This document shows, one piece after another, positions 25,670 to 33,850 of a DNA stretch of 64,000 bases. Each line of letters begins with the position of its first letter. The stretch's first letter is position 1. Where the stretch lies: contig CALWON010000004.1 of the NCBI GenBank assembly GCA_944383165.1, positions 1 through 64,000 of the forward strand. The letters are read 5' to 3'. Source of the DNA: an uncultured Oscillospiraceae bacterium. GTDB lineage: Bacteria > Bacillota > Clostridia > Oscillospirales > Oscillospiraceae. The translations under genes and the position numbers were made by a program. The notes beneath the pieces are model-generated. The model was not told the DNA's origin, searched no databases, and saw only the letters and a program-made list of their open reading frames with translations.

Positions 25670-26089
25670 ATGAACTATAATGTTACCGTAAATGGCAAGG
25701 TTTACAGTGTTACCGTTGAAAAGACTGGTGCTGCTGCTCCTGCTGCCGTGGCTCCTGTTGCTGCACCTGTAGCTGCTCCTGTTGCCGCACCTGTGGCAGC
25801 TCCCGCCCCTGCCGCTGCTCCTGCTCCCGCTGCTGCCCCAGCTCCTGCTGCCGCTCCTGCCGCTGTGGCTGCTGGTGAGACTGCTGTCAACAGCCCCATG
25901 CCTGGCAACGTATTCAAGGTAGAGTGCAAGGTGGGTCAGGCTGTGAAAGCTGGCGATGTACTGGTGGTTCTGGAAGCCATGAAGATGGAAATTGAAGTTT
26001 CCGCTCCTGTGGACGGCACCGTAAAGGCTGTCTCCGCTACTGTGGGTACTGCTGTCAATACCGATGATCTGCTGGTCACCCTGGGCTAA
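25670..26089 (+). CDS. gcdC: Glutaconyl-CoA decarboxylase, gamma (biotin carrier) subunit
   Basis: GcdC carries carboxybiotin from GcdA to the GcdB membrane pump. The 139 residues are an N-terminal beta segment ([18 protein letters not shown]), an alanine/proline linker from about 21 to 67, and a biotinyl domain with the lysine K105 in [11 protein letters not shown] 25670 follows AAGGGG by about 10 nt; the longer frame from 25634 starts in the leader. The last 76 codons are almost identical to the end of the next gene. Linkers of this kind are known in Gcd enzymes and let the carrier swing between active sites. Confidence 0.95.
   Translation: MNYNVTVNGKVYSVTVEKTGAAAPAAVAPVAAPVAAPVAAPVAAPAPAAAPAPAAAPAPAAAPAAVAAGETAVNSPMPGNVFKVECKVGQAVKAGDVLVVLEAMKMEIEVSAPVDGTVKAVSATVGTAVNTDDLLVTLG
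25862..26089 (+). repeat. Biotinyl-domain repeat, copy 1
   Basis: This 228-bp stretch pairs with 26515-26742 without any insertion or deletion (constant offset 653). The encoded 75 residues differ at only three positions (S/A, T/S, L/I). Many third-base differences are clustered at the 3' end while the middle is nearly identical, as after recent duplication or gene conversion. Confidence 0.85.
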
Positions 26090-26103
26090 GGGGAGGAAGC
26101 AAT

Positions 26104-26742
26104 ATGCCTAGTGTAGAAAAAGCAATTCTGAACCCCAATAATCCACTGAGCGTTCCTGAGGCATTGATGGTTGCTGTATGTGGTATGGTGGTTGTCTTTA
26201 TGATGCTGGCGATTCTGGCGGCTGTCATCATTGTGATTTCCAAAATTGTTGCCAGTATGGAAGGCTCTAAAAAGCCTGCTGCTGCTCCAGCCAAAAGTGC
26301 TGCACCTTCTGCCCCTGCCCCGGCGGCTCCTGCTGCACCAGCAGTGGATGAGGGTGAGCTGGTGGCTGTGATGATGGCAGCCATTGCAGAGGAGTCCGGC
26401 ATGTCTCCTAATTCCTTCCGTATTACCAATGTGTCTGCGGATCCTGTTGCTGCACCTGTGGCAGCTCCCGCTCCAGCTCCTGCACCTGTGGCAGCTCCTG
26501 CTGCCGCTCCTGCGGCTGTGGCTGCTGGTGAAACTGCTGTCAACAGCCCTATGCCTGGCAACGTATTCAAGGTAGAGTGCAAGGTGGGTCAGGCTGTAAA
26601 AGCTGGCGATGTGCTGGTGGTTCTGGAAGCCATGAAAATGGAAATTGAAGTTTCTGCTCCTGTAGATGGCACTGTAAAAGCAGTGGCGGCAACTGTGGGC
26701 AGTGCAGTAAACACCGATGACCTGCTGGTTACCATCGGTTGA
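26104..26742 (+). CDS. Membrane-anchored biotin carrier: GcdD/OadG-like anchor fused to biotinyl domain
   Basis: The 212-residue protein starts like the small delta/OadG subunit of Na+-pumping decarboxylases: one membrane helix at about 20-48 (ALMVAVCGMVVVFMMLAI), a basic/Ala-Pro region, then ELVAVMMAAIAEESG followed by FRI. A second Ala-Pro linker leads to a biotinyl domain with K178 in LEAMKMEI, near-identical to GcdC. It therefore combines the anchor and a second carrier. In A. fermentans GcdD is a separate protein of about 107 residues with no biotin domain. The fusion is read directly; the proposal that both carriers work in one complex is inference. Confidence 0.88.
   Translation: MPSVEKAILNPNNPLSVPEALMVAVCGMVVVFMMLAILAAVIIVISKIVASMEGSKKPAAAPAKSAAPSAPAPAAPAAPAVDEGELVAVMMAAIAEESGMSPNSFRITNVSADPVAAPVAAPAPAPAPVAAPAAAPAAVAAGETAVNSPMPGNVFKVECKVGQAVKAGDVLVVLEAMKMEIEVSAPVDGTVKAVAATVGSAVNTDDLLVTIG
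26515..26742 (+). repeat. Biotinyl-domain repeat, copy 2
   Basis: This is the second copy of the 228-bp direct repeat described at 25862, forming the 3' end of the gcdD-biotinyl fusion gene. Confidence 0.85.
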
Positions 26743-26757
26743 GAGGAGGGGTAAAGT

Positions 26758-27909
26758 ATGAATTTCTTCGCTGAAGTATTGATTGCAATTTTCGGAGGTT
26801 CCGGCTTTGCCGCTCTTCCCACTGACTGGCGTCAGGTTGTCATGATTGCTGTTGCCTGTGTGCTGCTGTATATGGGTATTGGCAAGGGCTTTGAACCTCT
26901 GCTGCTGGTTCCCATCGCCTTTGGTATGCTCCTCGCAAACCTGCCCTTGACTGGCTTGTTCAATCCCCCTGATGCTGCCAGCCACAGTGTTGGTTTCATG
27001 TGGGTGCTCTATCAGGGTGTGCAATACGCCATCTATCCATCCATCATCTTTATGGGCATTGGTGCGATGACAGACTTTGGTCCTCTGCTGGCAAACCCCA
27101 TGTCCCTGTTGTTGGGTGCTGCTGCTCAGCTTGGTATTTTTACTGCTTTCCTGCTGGCTCTGGTGCTGGGCTTTACTCCTGCTGAAGCTGCTGCCATTGG
27201 TGTCATCGGTGGTGCTGACGGTCCTACTGCTATCTTGACCGCTTCTAAGTTGGCTTCCCGACTGATGCCGGCCATTGCCATTGCGGCATACTCCTATATG
27301 GCTTTGATTCCAATGATTCAGCCTCCTCTGATGAAGACTCTCACTACAAAGGAAGCCCGCAAGGTCAAGATGAGCCAGCTGCGTGTGGTTTCTAAGACTG
27401 AGAAGATTATCTTCCCCATTGCAGTTACCATCTTTGTCATTCTGCTAATTCCTGATACCGCTCCTCTGATTGGTATGCTGATGCTGGGCAACCTGTTCCG
27501 TGAGTGTGGTGTGACTGAGCGTCTTTCTGATACTGCTCAAAATGCCCTGATCAATATTGTCACCATCCCTCTGGGTCTGTCTGTTGGCTTCAAGGCCACT
27601 TATGACAGCTTCCTGACAGTGGAGACACTTTCCATCATTGCTCTGGGTCTGACCGCATTCCTGCTGTCCACTGCTGGTGGTCTGCTGTTTGGTAATGTGA
27701 TGTATGTCCTCACCGGTGGTAAGGTGAACCCCCTCATCGGTTCCGCTGGTGTGTCTGCTGTGCCTATGGCTGCCCGTGTTTCCCAGACTGTTGGTCAGAA
27801 GGAGAACCCCTCCAACTTCCTGCTCATGCACGCTATGGGTCCCAACGTGGCCGGTGTCATCGGCTCCGCTGTTGCCGCAGGTTTCTTGATCAAGGTGTTT
27901 GGTGGCTAA
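26758..27909 (+). CDS. gcdB: Glutaconyl-CoA decarboxylase, beta subunit (Na+ pump)
   Basis: GcdB decarboxylates carboxybiotin in the membrane and exports Na+. The 383-residue protein belongs to the OadB/GcdB/MmdB family, with about nine to eleven membrane segments. Conserved regions are PLLLVPIAFGMLLANLP, IFMGIGAMTDFGPLLANP, the key acidic motif GGADGPTAI, then IAAYSYMALIPMIQPPLMK and MGPNVAGVIGSAVAAG. It follows the fusion gene by 15 nt with GAGAGGAGGGG upstream, and closes the operon at a strong hairpin. Confidence 0.96.
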   Translation: MNFFAEVLIAIFGGSGFAALPTDWRQVVMIAVACVLLYMGIGKGFEPLLLVPIAFGMLLANLPLTGLFNPPDAASHSVGFMWVLYQGVQYAIYPSIIFMGIGAMTDFGPLLANPMSLLLGAAAQLGIFTAFLLALVLGFTPAEAAAIGVIGGADGPTAILTASKLASRLMPAIAIAAYSYMALIPMIQPPLMKTLTTKEARKVKMSQLRVVSKTEKIIFPIAVTIFVILLIPDTAPLIGMLMLGNLFRECGVTERLSDTAQNALINIVTIPLGLSVGFKATYDSFLTVETLSIIALGLTAFLLSTAGGLLFGNVMYVLTGGKVNPLIGSAGVSAVPMAARVSQTVGQKENPSNFLLMHAMGPNVAGVIGSAVAAGFLIKVFGG

Positions 27910-27936
27910 TCAAACTCCACAAACAGTTTACATGTA

Positions 27937-27970
27937 CAACGCAGATGTCTTTGAAAAGACATCTGCGTTG
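27937..27970 (+). terminator. Intrinsic terminator after gcdB
   Basis: CAACGCAGATGTCTT and AAGACATCTGCGTTG form a 15-bp perfect stem with a 4-nt loop, followed by a T-rich tract (CTCTATTTCTCTGTTT). Confidence 0.88.
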
Positions 27971-27983
27971 CTCTATTTCTCTG

Positions 27984-28012
27984 TTTACAAAAAGTGGGGA
28001 AGTTAGTATAAT
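27984..28012 (+). promoter_or_regulatory. Promoter for the metal ABC transporter
   Basis: TTTACA, a 17-nt spacer and a perfect TATAAT (28007-28012) lie 69 nt before the ATG. I did not find a convincing Zur-type palindrome beside it. Confidence 0.72.
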
Positions 28013-28080
28013 AAAGCCTGCGGTGTCAGTTCAGAATTCCGCAATTTGGATGCCAAATTCACGAAAGGATTTTTATAACC

Positions 28081-29094
28081 ATGAATTTTAAAGCCATGTT
28101 TGCACTGTGTACTGCTTCTCTGCTTCTGTTGGCAGGATGCTCCAACAAGCCAGCCAGTTCACAGGAATCTGTACAGAGTACAGCAAGTGGAACAACACAA
28201 AGTACCCAATTACAGACAGAGGATACAGTCGATTTAGTGGCAACCACTTATCCTGTCTATCTGTTGGCAAGTGCTATCACAGAACATGTAGAAGGTGTTC
28301 AAGTAACAAGGCTGAACACTGGTGCAGTTTCCTGTTTACATGATTATACCCTCAGTGTCAATGATATGAAGCAGATTGAGGGTGCTGACATCATTGTGAT
28401 GAATGGGGCAGGGTTGGAAGAATTTATGGATGATGCACTGGAACGAACCACTGGTACTGTGGTGGACTGTTCTGTCAATGTGCCACTGCTGGAAAGTGAG
28501 GGACATGTGCATGTAGAAGGGGATGAGAATGACCATGACCATGGGCATTGGGACCCACACTATTGGATGAATCCAGAAAATATGGTGATTGCAGCCGAGA
28601 ATATTTATAATAAAATGGTTGAGCTGGATGCAGACAATACTCAACAGTATCAGGAGAATTTACTGACGGTAACTACAATGATGAATAGTTGGAAAAGTAA
28701 TTTTCAGGATATATTTCAGGTAGAAGAAGGACCAGAAATCACAGGTCTTATTACCTTCCATGATGGGTTCCGCTATTTTGCAGATGCCTATGATTTGCCC
28801 CTGCTTGCTGCCATCGAGGAGGAGGAAGGCAGTGAGGCAAGTGCCAAAGAAATCAACGAAATCACCCAGTTGGTACAGGAATACCAGATTCCTGTGATTT
28901 TTACAGAGGTCAATGGTTCCGATGCCACCGCACAAGCCATTGCAAGAGAAACTGGCTGTCAGGTGGCACAACTCAACATGTTAATGGATGGACCAGAATA
29001 CAGTGAGCTGGATGACTACTATGATGTGATGATTGCCAATGTTCAGGCGATTGTGAATGGATTTGCAGGAGAGGAAGTATTGGTAACAGAATGA
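28081..29094 (+). CDS. znuA: Zinc/manganese ABC transporter substrate-binding lipoprotein
   Basis: This cluster 9 solute-binding protein captures Zn2+ (or Mn2+) outside the cell. The 337 residues begin with a signal peptide and lipobox LLLLAGCSN, followed by a Ser/Thr/Gln-rich linker. A metal-binding histidine occurs in CLHDYTLSV; an acidic/His loop (VHVEGDENDHDHGHW) leads into DPHYWMNPEN, then ITFHDGFRYFADAY and FTEVNGSDATAQAIA. The His-rich loop favours zinc. It overlaps the ATPase gene by ATGA. Confidence 0.92.
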   Translation: MNFKAMFALCTASLLLLAGCSNKPASSQESVQSTASGTTQSTQLQTEDTVDLVATTYPVYLLASAITEHVEGVQVTRLNTGAVSCLHDYTLSVNDMKQIEGADIIVMNGAGLEEFMDDALERTTGTVVDCSVNVPLLESEGHVHVEGDENDHDHGHWDPHYWMNPENMVIAAENIYNKMVELDADNTQQYQENLLTVTTMMNSWKSNFQDIFQVEEGPEITGLITFHDGFRYFADAYDLPLLAAIEEEEGSEASAKEINEITQLVQEYQIPVIFTEVNGSDATAQAIARETGCQVAQLNMLMDGPEYSELDDYYDVMIANVQAIVNGFAGEEVLVTE

Positions 29095-29894
29095 GAAAAA
29101 TCAAACATGGAGCCTTAGCAGGGGGGTGCGGGGACTCCTGCTGTCTGAAACTGGACGGCTTAAATGTACGCATTCAGGGGGAAGAAATTTTAGAAGATGT
29201 GTCCTTTCATCTCCACTGTGGTGAAATTGCAGCCCTCATTGGACCAAATGGGGCAGGAAAATCCACCCTATTTCGCAGTATTTTAGGGCAAATTTCCTAT
29301 TCTGGTACCATTTCTTTTACACAGGTGGGAGGACCTGCAATTCGTCTTGCAGATGGTACTACAATTGGGGGAACACGTCCACTGATTGGATATGTCCCCC
29401 AGTCTCCCAGCTTTGACCGTGGTGATCCTGTGACTGTGCTGGATTTCTTCACCGCTGCAACGGCGAAATGGCCGGTCTGGCTGCCCATTCCTAAAAAATA
29501 TCGGGACCAATGCCGTAGAAGTTTAGAGCGCGTCCATGGAGAGGATTTGCTGGACAAACCCATGGGAGGATTGTCTGGAGGACAGCTGCAACGTGTACTC
29601 TTGGCATTGGCATTGGAACCAGTACCCCATATTTTGATTTTAGATGAGCCACTATCCGGTGTGGATATTGAGGGTGAACATCAGTTGTTGGATATGTTGG
29701 ACGAAATTCGTACCAAATATGACCTATCAATTCTTCTGTCCACCCACGATTTTGCAACTTTGACTACTTTTGCAGATAAGGTTATTCTATTAAATAAAAA
29801 AGTGCTCAAAGCAGGTGCGCCAGAAGAAGTGGTTGCTTCCCCCGAATTTTATGAAACATTTCATTTGAAAATGGGTAGAAAGGGGGAAAATTGA
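29091..29894 (+). CDS. znuC: Metal ABC transporter ATP-binding protein
   Basis: This 267-residue cytosolic ATPase powers the importer. Walker A is GPNGAGKST, the Q-loop is YVPQSP, the ABC signature is LSGGQLQRVLLALA, Walker B is ILILDEPLSGVD and the switch histidine is in LSTHDF. A short N-terminal cysteine-containing extension (GGCGDSCCLKLDGL) precedes the ATPase fold. It overlaps znuA and meets znuB at TGATGG. Confidence 0.94.
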   Translation: MRKIKHGALAGGCGDSCCLKLDGLNVRIQGEEILEDVSFHLHCGEIAALIGPNGAGKSTLFRSILGQISYSGTISFTQVGGPAIRLADGTTIGGTRPLIGYVPQSPSFDRGDPVTVLDFFTAATAKWPVWLPIPKKYRDQCRRSLERVHGEDLLDKPMGGLSGGQLQRVLLALALEPVPHILILDEPLSGVDIEGEHQLLDMLDEIRTKYDLSILLSTHDFATLTTFADKVILLNKKVLKAGAPEEVVASPEFYETFHLKMGRKGEN

Positions 29895-30739
29895 TGGAGA
29901 TTTGGTATCAGCTTGTGAGTTTATTGCCTTTTGAATGGGCAGAACCGGACTCTATGTTCTTTATGAAGCATGCCTTGCTGGCTGTGCTGGTGATTTCTCC
30001 CCTGTTTGGAATTCTTTCCACTATGGTGGTTCATAGTCGCATGTCCTTTTTTTCCGATGCGTTGGGTCATTCTGCCTTTACAGGTATGGCAATTGGTGCC
30101 ATTTGTGGGTATCAGGAGCCAACATGGGCAGCCGTAATTTTTGCAGTAATCTTTGCATTACTTTTTAATGTGGTGCGTCGACGCTCTGCCCTTGCCAGTG
30201 ATACAGTCATTGGTGTATTTTCTTCCACAGCGGTGGCACTGGGTATTTTTCTGTCTACCATGGGGGGACGTTCGTTTACCAAATTCAACAACCTGTTAAT
30301 TGGTGATATTTTATCCGTGGAGCCATCAAAAATTGGATTGTTGGCAATCATTTTGCTGGCAGTTCTGATGCTGTGGGCGTATTCTTTTAATGATTTGATG
30401 CTCTCTGCTGTCCATCCGGCTCTGGCAGACAGTAGAGGGATTAAAGTATTTTGGCAAGAGACCTGTTTTTCCATTGCCATTGCAGTGGTAGTTACCATTT
30501 CTATGACATGGGTTGGTCTGTTGGTCATCAATTCTCTGCTTGTACTGCCTGCCGCGGCTTCACGCAATGTTGCCAGAAGTATGTTCCAGTATCATCTACT
30601 GTCACTAGTGGGAGCTGTGGTGGCTGGAATTGCAGGGCTGATGACATCCTACTATATAGGAGCTTCAGCAGGTGCAGCCATCACCCTGTATCTGGCAGTA
30701 TGGTTTTTATTGACCTTCTGTGTGGGAAAACGTGGATAA
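29894..30739 (+). CDS. znuB: Metal ABC transporter permease
   Basis: The 281-residue ABC-3 family permease has eight or nine membrane segments. It includes MVVHSRMSFFSDALGHSAFTG near the N-terminus, the cytosolic coupling region and LPAAASRNVARSM near residue 220. ATG 29894 is chosen with GGGGG 7 nt upstream; the TTG just before it is possible. It ends the three-gene operon at a long hairpin. Confidence 0.92.
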   Translation: MEIWYQLVSLLPFEWAEPDSMFFMKHALLAVLVISPLFGILSTMVVHSRMSFFSDALGHSAFTGMAIGAICGYQEPTWAAVIFAVIFALLFNVVRRRSALASDTVIGVFSSTAVALGIFLSTMGGRSFTKFNNLLIGDILSVEPSKIGLLAIILLAVLMLWAYSFNDLMLSAVHPALADSRGIKVFWQETCFSIAIAVVVTISMTWVGLLVINSLLVLPAAASRNVARSMFQYHLLSLVGAVVAGIAGLMTSYYIGASAGAAITLYLAVWFLLTFCVGKRG

Positions 30740-30757
30740 CAACGGTATGTTACATCA

Positions 30758-30806
30758 AAAATACCCAGCTTTTGTACATAATTTGTTGTACAAAAGCTGG
30801 GTATTT
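30758..30806. terminator. Bidirectional terminator between znuB and the chemoreceptor gene
   Basis: The 20-bp arms AAATACCCAGCTTTTGTACA and TGTACAAAAGCTGGGTATTT flank a 7-9 nt loop. U tracts exist in both directions. It serves both convergent genes. Confidence 0.88.
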
Positions 30807-30818
30807 ACTTATGTAAAA

Positions 30819-32819
30819 TTATGTTTTAGTGGAAAAACGGGTCAGCAATTCCTGTAACATCAGGGATTGTTGTGTCATTTCCTGGCTGGTAGCAGCATTT
30901 TCCTCGGCGGTAGTGGCATTGAGTTGGATGGCCTGGGAAAATTCAGAAATAGTGTGGGTAATATTGTCCAATTCCTTGCTTTGTTCCTGGGCAAGCAGGG
31001 AAATTTGTGTGGCATTTTCTGCAACCACAGAAGCAGAGGAGACAGCATCCAGCAATGCATGTTCAGTTTGTACTGCCACCTTGTTGCCGCGATGGATGGT
31101 ATCAATGGAGGATGAAATCAGTGAGGCGGTGTTTTGTGCCGCAAGGGAAGATTTCATGGCAAGTTCACGGACCTCATCAGCCACAACTGCAAATCCCTTT
31201 CCAGCCTCTCCAGCCCGGGCGGCTTCAATGGCTGCATTTAAAGCCAGTATGTTGGTCTGGAATGCAATGTCCTCAATGGTCTTGATAATTTGCCGGATTT
31301 GTTCAGAGGCGTCGTTGATATTTGCCATTTCCTTCATCATCTCTGTCATACGCACTTTGCTGTCCTGTAATTTATTAGATAGTTCCTGTGTTACAGTGCC
31401 AGTTTGTATGGTGCGCTGTGTGGTTTCTTCTACCGTTTTTTGAATGAGATTCATTTCCTGTGAAATAGAATCCACCTGAGAAGATTGTTTGATGGAATTT
31501 TCTGAAATGGTCTGAGCATATTCTGCTGTCTGTTTTGCACCCATAGAAACCTGCTGGCAGGCAGTTTCAATTTTGGAGATAATGTCATTCATCTGAGAAA
31601 TGATTTTATGAATGGATTGCTCAACGGTGACAAATTCACCACGGTATTCCTGAGAAGGTTGAACTTGGAGATTACCCTGAGAGATTTGTTGTAAGATGTG
31701 AGAGATTTCCTCAATCATAGAGCGCAGATATTTTCCTGTATCCTGAAAGGAGGAGGACAGCAGACCAAGTTCGTCTTTGGAATCCACATGTAGCTGAAAA
31801 TTAAAGTTACCCTGTTCCAAGTCCTGAGCAGCCTCGGTAATTTGTGCGATGGGTGCAAATTTGCGACGCATTACAACGAACAATGCAGCCAAACCTAATA
31901 CGATGGCGAGCAGAAATACAATAAAATTTCCAAAGAGCTGCTGAATCAAAGCCTGATGAATTAGACTTTGAGGGTAGACAAGACCTACAATCCATTGGCT
32001 GGATGGTTCCCTCTGAGCATAAAAATATTTGGTATTTCCATCATAATCTTTGGTTAAAGTCAGATTGTCACAGGATTCCTCCAGCGCACCAATCCCAACA
32101 TCACCTACTGTGACCATTTGTGTATCAGAAGTCTGGAGAGAGGGGTTTTCATGACTGAGTACATAGCCTGTGGCATCCACAAGGTAGAGATAACTTCCAT
32201 CGGATGGCTGATAGGTTTCCAGAATACTTTGAATTTCCTCTATGTACAGATCACGACCTACAATCCCATAAAAAGTCCCATCAATGTGGATGGGAACAGA
32301 GATGGTAATGACAAAATTTCCTGTGGTTGCATCCAGATAGGGACTGCTGATGTAAAGTTCAGATGTTTTGGCTTGTGTGTAGTACTCATTTTGTGTGGGG
32401 TCATAGTCAGCATCGGGAATCCAACCATCACCGGAAATCATGGTTTTGTCCCTCAGAACCACATAGTCAGAAATGACACCATAAGAAGCGGCATATTCAG
32501 TGGAATTTTCCAAAATACCGTAGAGATTGTCATAGGTCAGTTCTTGAGGGGAGAGAGCTTGTAAAGTATTTTGCAATACCCTCAATTGTTCAATACGCAC
32601 ATCCAGCCAACCAGAGATACTGGAGTTATAATATCGCACCGTCTGCATCATCCAACTGGCACGGTCTGTTTCAATGGACGATTTGGTAGAAAGTGTGCTA
32701 AAGAGGAACAGACTGGTGGCAGCCAGACAAAAAATAAACACCACAATTTTAAGCAGTGCACCAGCCAGAGAGGGAGATTTCCCTACCCCTCTTTTGTGAA
32801 ACACAGTAGTATGTAGCAT
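30819..32819 (-). CDS. Methyl-accepting chemotaxis protein
   Basis: This 666-residue chemoreceptor has a membrane segment at about 19-40, a large periplasmic-type double-Cache sensor (about 45-300, with [30 protein letters not shown] and [11 protein letters not shown]), a second membrane segment at about 303-325, a HAMP domain, and a long coiled-coil signalling domain. The signalling tip [20 protein letters not shown]...[14 protein letters not shown] is intact. The ligand is unknown; dCache receptors often sense amino acids or organic acids. No che or flagellar genes are in the window. Confidence 0.94.
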   Translation of the reverse strand: MLHTTVFHKRGVGKSPSLAGALLKIVVFIFCLAATSLFLFSTLSTKSSIETDRASWMMQTVRYYNSSISGWLDVRIEQLRVLQNTLQALSPQELTYDNLYGILENSTEYAASYGVISDYVVLRDKTMISGDGWIPDADYDPTQNEYYTQAKTSELYISSPYLDATTGNFVITISVPIHIDGTFYGIVGRDLYIEEIQSILETYQPSDGSYLYLVDATGYVLSHENPSLQTSDTQMVTVGDVGIGALEESCDNLTLTKDYDGNTKYFYAQREPSSQWIVGLVYPQSLIHQALIQQLFGNFIVFLLAIVLGLAALFVVMRRKFAPIAQITEAAQDLEQGNFNFQLHVDSKDELGLLSSSFQDTGKYLRSMIEEISHILQQISQGNLQVQPSQEYRGEFVTVEQSIHKIISQMNDIISKIETACQQVSMGAKQTAEYAQTISENSIKQSSQVDSISQEMNLIQKTVEETTQRTIQTGTVTQELSNKLQDSKVRMTEMMKEMANINDASEQIRQIIKTIEDIAFQTNILALNAAIEAARAGEAGKGFAVVADEVRELAMKSSLAAQNTASLISSSIDTIHRGNKVAVQTEHALLDAVSSASVVAENATQISLLAQEQSKELDNITHTISEFSQAIQLNATTAEENAATSQEMTQQSLMLQELLTRFSTKT

Positions 32820-33132
32820 AACAATTCTCCTTACGTTGAGATCTCTCTTATGAGTGTAGTGGTCTTTTGCATTTTGATTTTATTTTATAAACACAGATTC
32901 ATTGTGCCAGTACCAAAAATGACATAACAAATGTCAAAACTGGTACTTGAGAAATGAATGGGTTTCTGTATAGATATAACAGAAAAATAGTCAATATGCA
33001 ATAATATATACCATATATGACCTACAATAGACTTTATATACACTTTACCACATTAGGAAAAGTTTAACATACTATAAACAATTCGTCAAATAGGAAATTA
33101 CAGGGATGCTAGATTGATTTATCAATGAAAGA
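32820..33132. other. AT-rich intergenic region upstream of the chemoreceptor
   Basis: No credible ORF or RNA gene is visible here. The stretch holds the chemoreceptor ribosome-binding site (AAGGAGAA), a gapped palindrome at 32909-32947 and a very AT-rich tract at 32980-33110. Confidence 0.6.
32909..32947. promoter_or_regulatory. Two-part gapped palindrome upstream of the chemoreceptor
   Basis: AGTACCA-4-TGACAT-5-ATGTCA-4-TGGTACT is symmetric in both the inner and outer arms. The minus-strand copy of the inner arm supplies a TTGACA hexamer, so it may overlap the promoter. It could be an operator or a hairpin. Confidence 0.45.
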
Positions 33133-33173
33133 CATCTGCCTCTTGCCATGTTTTACATGGTAAGAGGCAGATG
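33133..33173 (-). terminator. Terminator after the 137-residue unknown gene
   Basis: CATCTGCCTCTTGCCATG pairs with CATGGTAAGAGGCAGATG (18 bp, one G-U), loop TTTTA, just downstream of the stop at 33178 on the minus strand. Confidence 0.8.
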
Positions 33174-33177
33174 TGGC

Positions 33178-33591
33178 TTAGGATTCAAATTCTACGCAAA
33201 TGTGCTCTGTTCCATATTCTTCAAATTCTGCAATATAAGTTTCGATACGGCTGGCAAGTTCTGTATAGTTACTTTCGTCAATGTCTGCATGGTCCATGTC
33301 TCGTCTGGCAAGTTCTTCAGCCAAAATATCGAAAAAGACATTGTTTTCATACTCTACAATGACCTCGTGTATGCCACCCTCCACAAAAGCGTGGGATGGA
33401 ACAATTTCTCCATCCAAATCTTCAGCCAGAGCGGTCATCCCCTCGTCCAGCGCACGCCCAAACAATAAACTTTCCACCTCATCATAGTCGGGGAAGCGCT
33501 GATCTCCACGGGTAGAATTTAAAATCCAGTTTCCAATGTAAACTAAATCTAACAACCGTCGAAATTGTTTGGATGATAGTTCCACATTCAT
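33178..33591 (-). CDS. Hypothetical acidic protein, 137 residues
   Basis: I do not recognise this protein. It is strongly acidic (many Asp/Glu, e.g. DMDHADIDESNYTE), with no signal peptide, membrane helix or cysteine motif. The N-terminal MNVELSSKQFRRLLDLVYIGNWILNST is amphipathic and helical-looking. It has its own promoter (33653-33680), a structured leader, a strong ribosome-binding site (AAGGAGG) before ATG 33591 and its own terminator, so it is a real monocistronic gene. An upstream in-frame start at 33612 lies in the leader and is less likely. Confidence 0.7.
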   Translation of the reverse strand: MNVELSSKQFRRLLDLVYIGNWILNSTRGDQRFPDYDEVESLLFGRALDEGMTALAEDLDGEIVPSHAFVEGGIHEVIVEYENNVFFDILAEELARRDMDHADIDESNYTELASRIETYIAEFEEYGTEHICVEFES

Positions 33592-33613
33592 AAAAAAACC
33601 TCCTTGTTTCAAC

Positions 33614-33646
33614 CAGAACAGGGACGGGAGAGTTCTGCATCCCTGT
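33614..33646 (-). promoter_or_regulatory. Leader with overlapping alternative stems
   Basis: On the minus strand ACAGGGA pairs with TCCCTGT, and CAGAAC, which lies inside that loop, pairs with GTTCTG, which overlaps the 3' arm by two bases. The two helices are mutually exclusive or weakly pseudoknotted and end 18 nt before the Shine-Dalgarno sequence. It matches no riboswitch class that I recognise. Confidence 0.35.
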
Positions 33647-33652
33647 GTCTCT

Positions 33653-33680
33653 ATTATAGTCTATATGTCTCCATTTTCAA
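33653..33680 (-). promoter_or_regulatory. Promoter for the 137-residue unknown gene
   Basis: On the minus strand TTGAAA (33680-33675), a 16-nt spacer and TATAAT (33658-33653). The gene therefore has a leader of about 55 nt. Confidence 0.7.
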
Positions 33681-33759
33681 AGGGAGAAAATAAAAAATTT
33701 TCTCCAAATCTATTGTCATTTTTTCAGATTTATCATACAATAAATAACCAGTCTCCCCC

Positions 33760-33788
33760 TTTACAGATGAAATGATCCAGTGTATAAT
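33760..33788 (+). promoter_or_regulatory. Promoter for the DUF1934-argS operon
   Basis: TTTACA (33760-33765), a 17-nt spacer and TATAAT (33783-33788), 62 nt upstream of the ATG. Confidence 0.75.
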
Positions 33789-33850
33789 ACGTCCGCCCAT
33801 TTTCTATTAAAGAGAGTGGAGATAGATTCAGATACGGTGGAGATGTTTCC

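Noticed and set aside
33614-33646. H-type pseudoknot riboswitch (preQ1-like) in the leader of the unknown gene
   Set aside because: Stem order allows a pseudoknot, but the last loop would have zero length and no class-defining bases are present; kept only as a possible switch of alternative stems.
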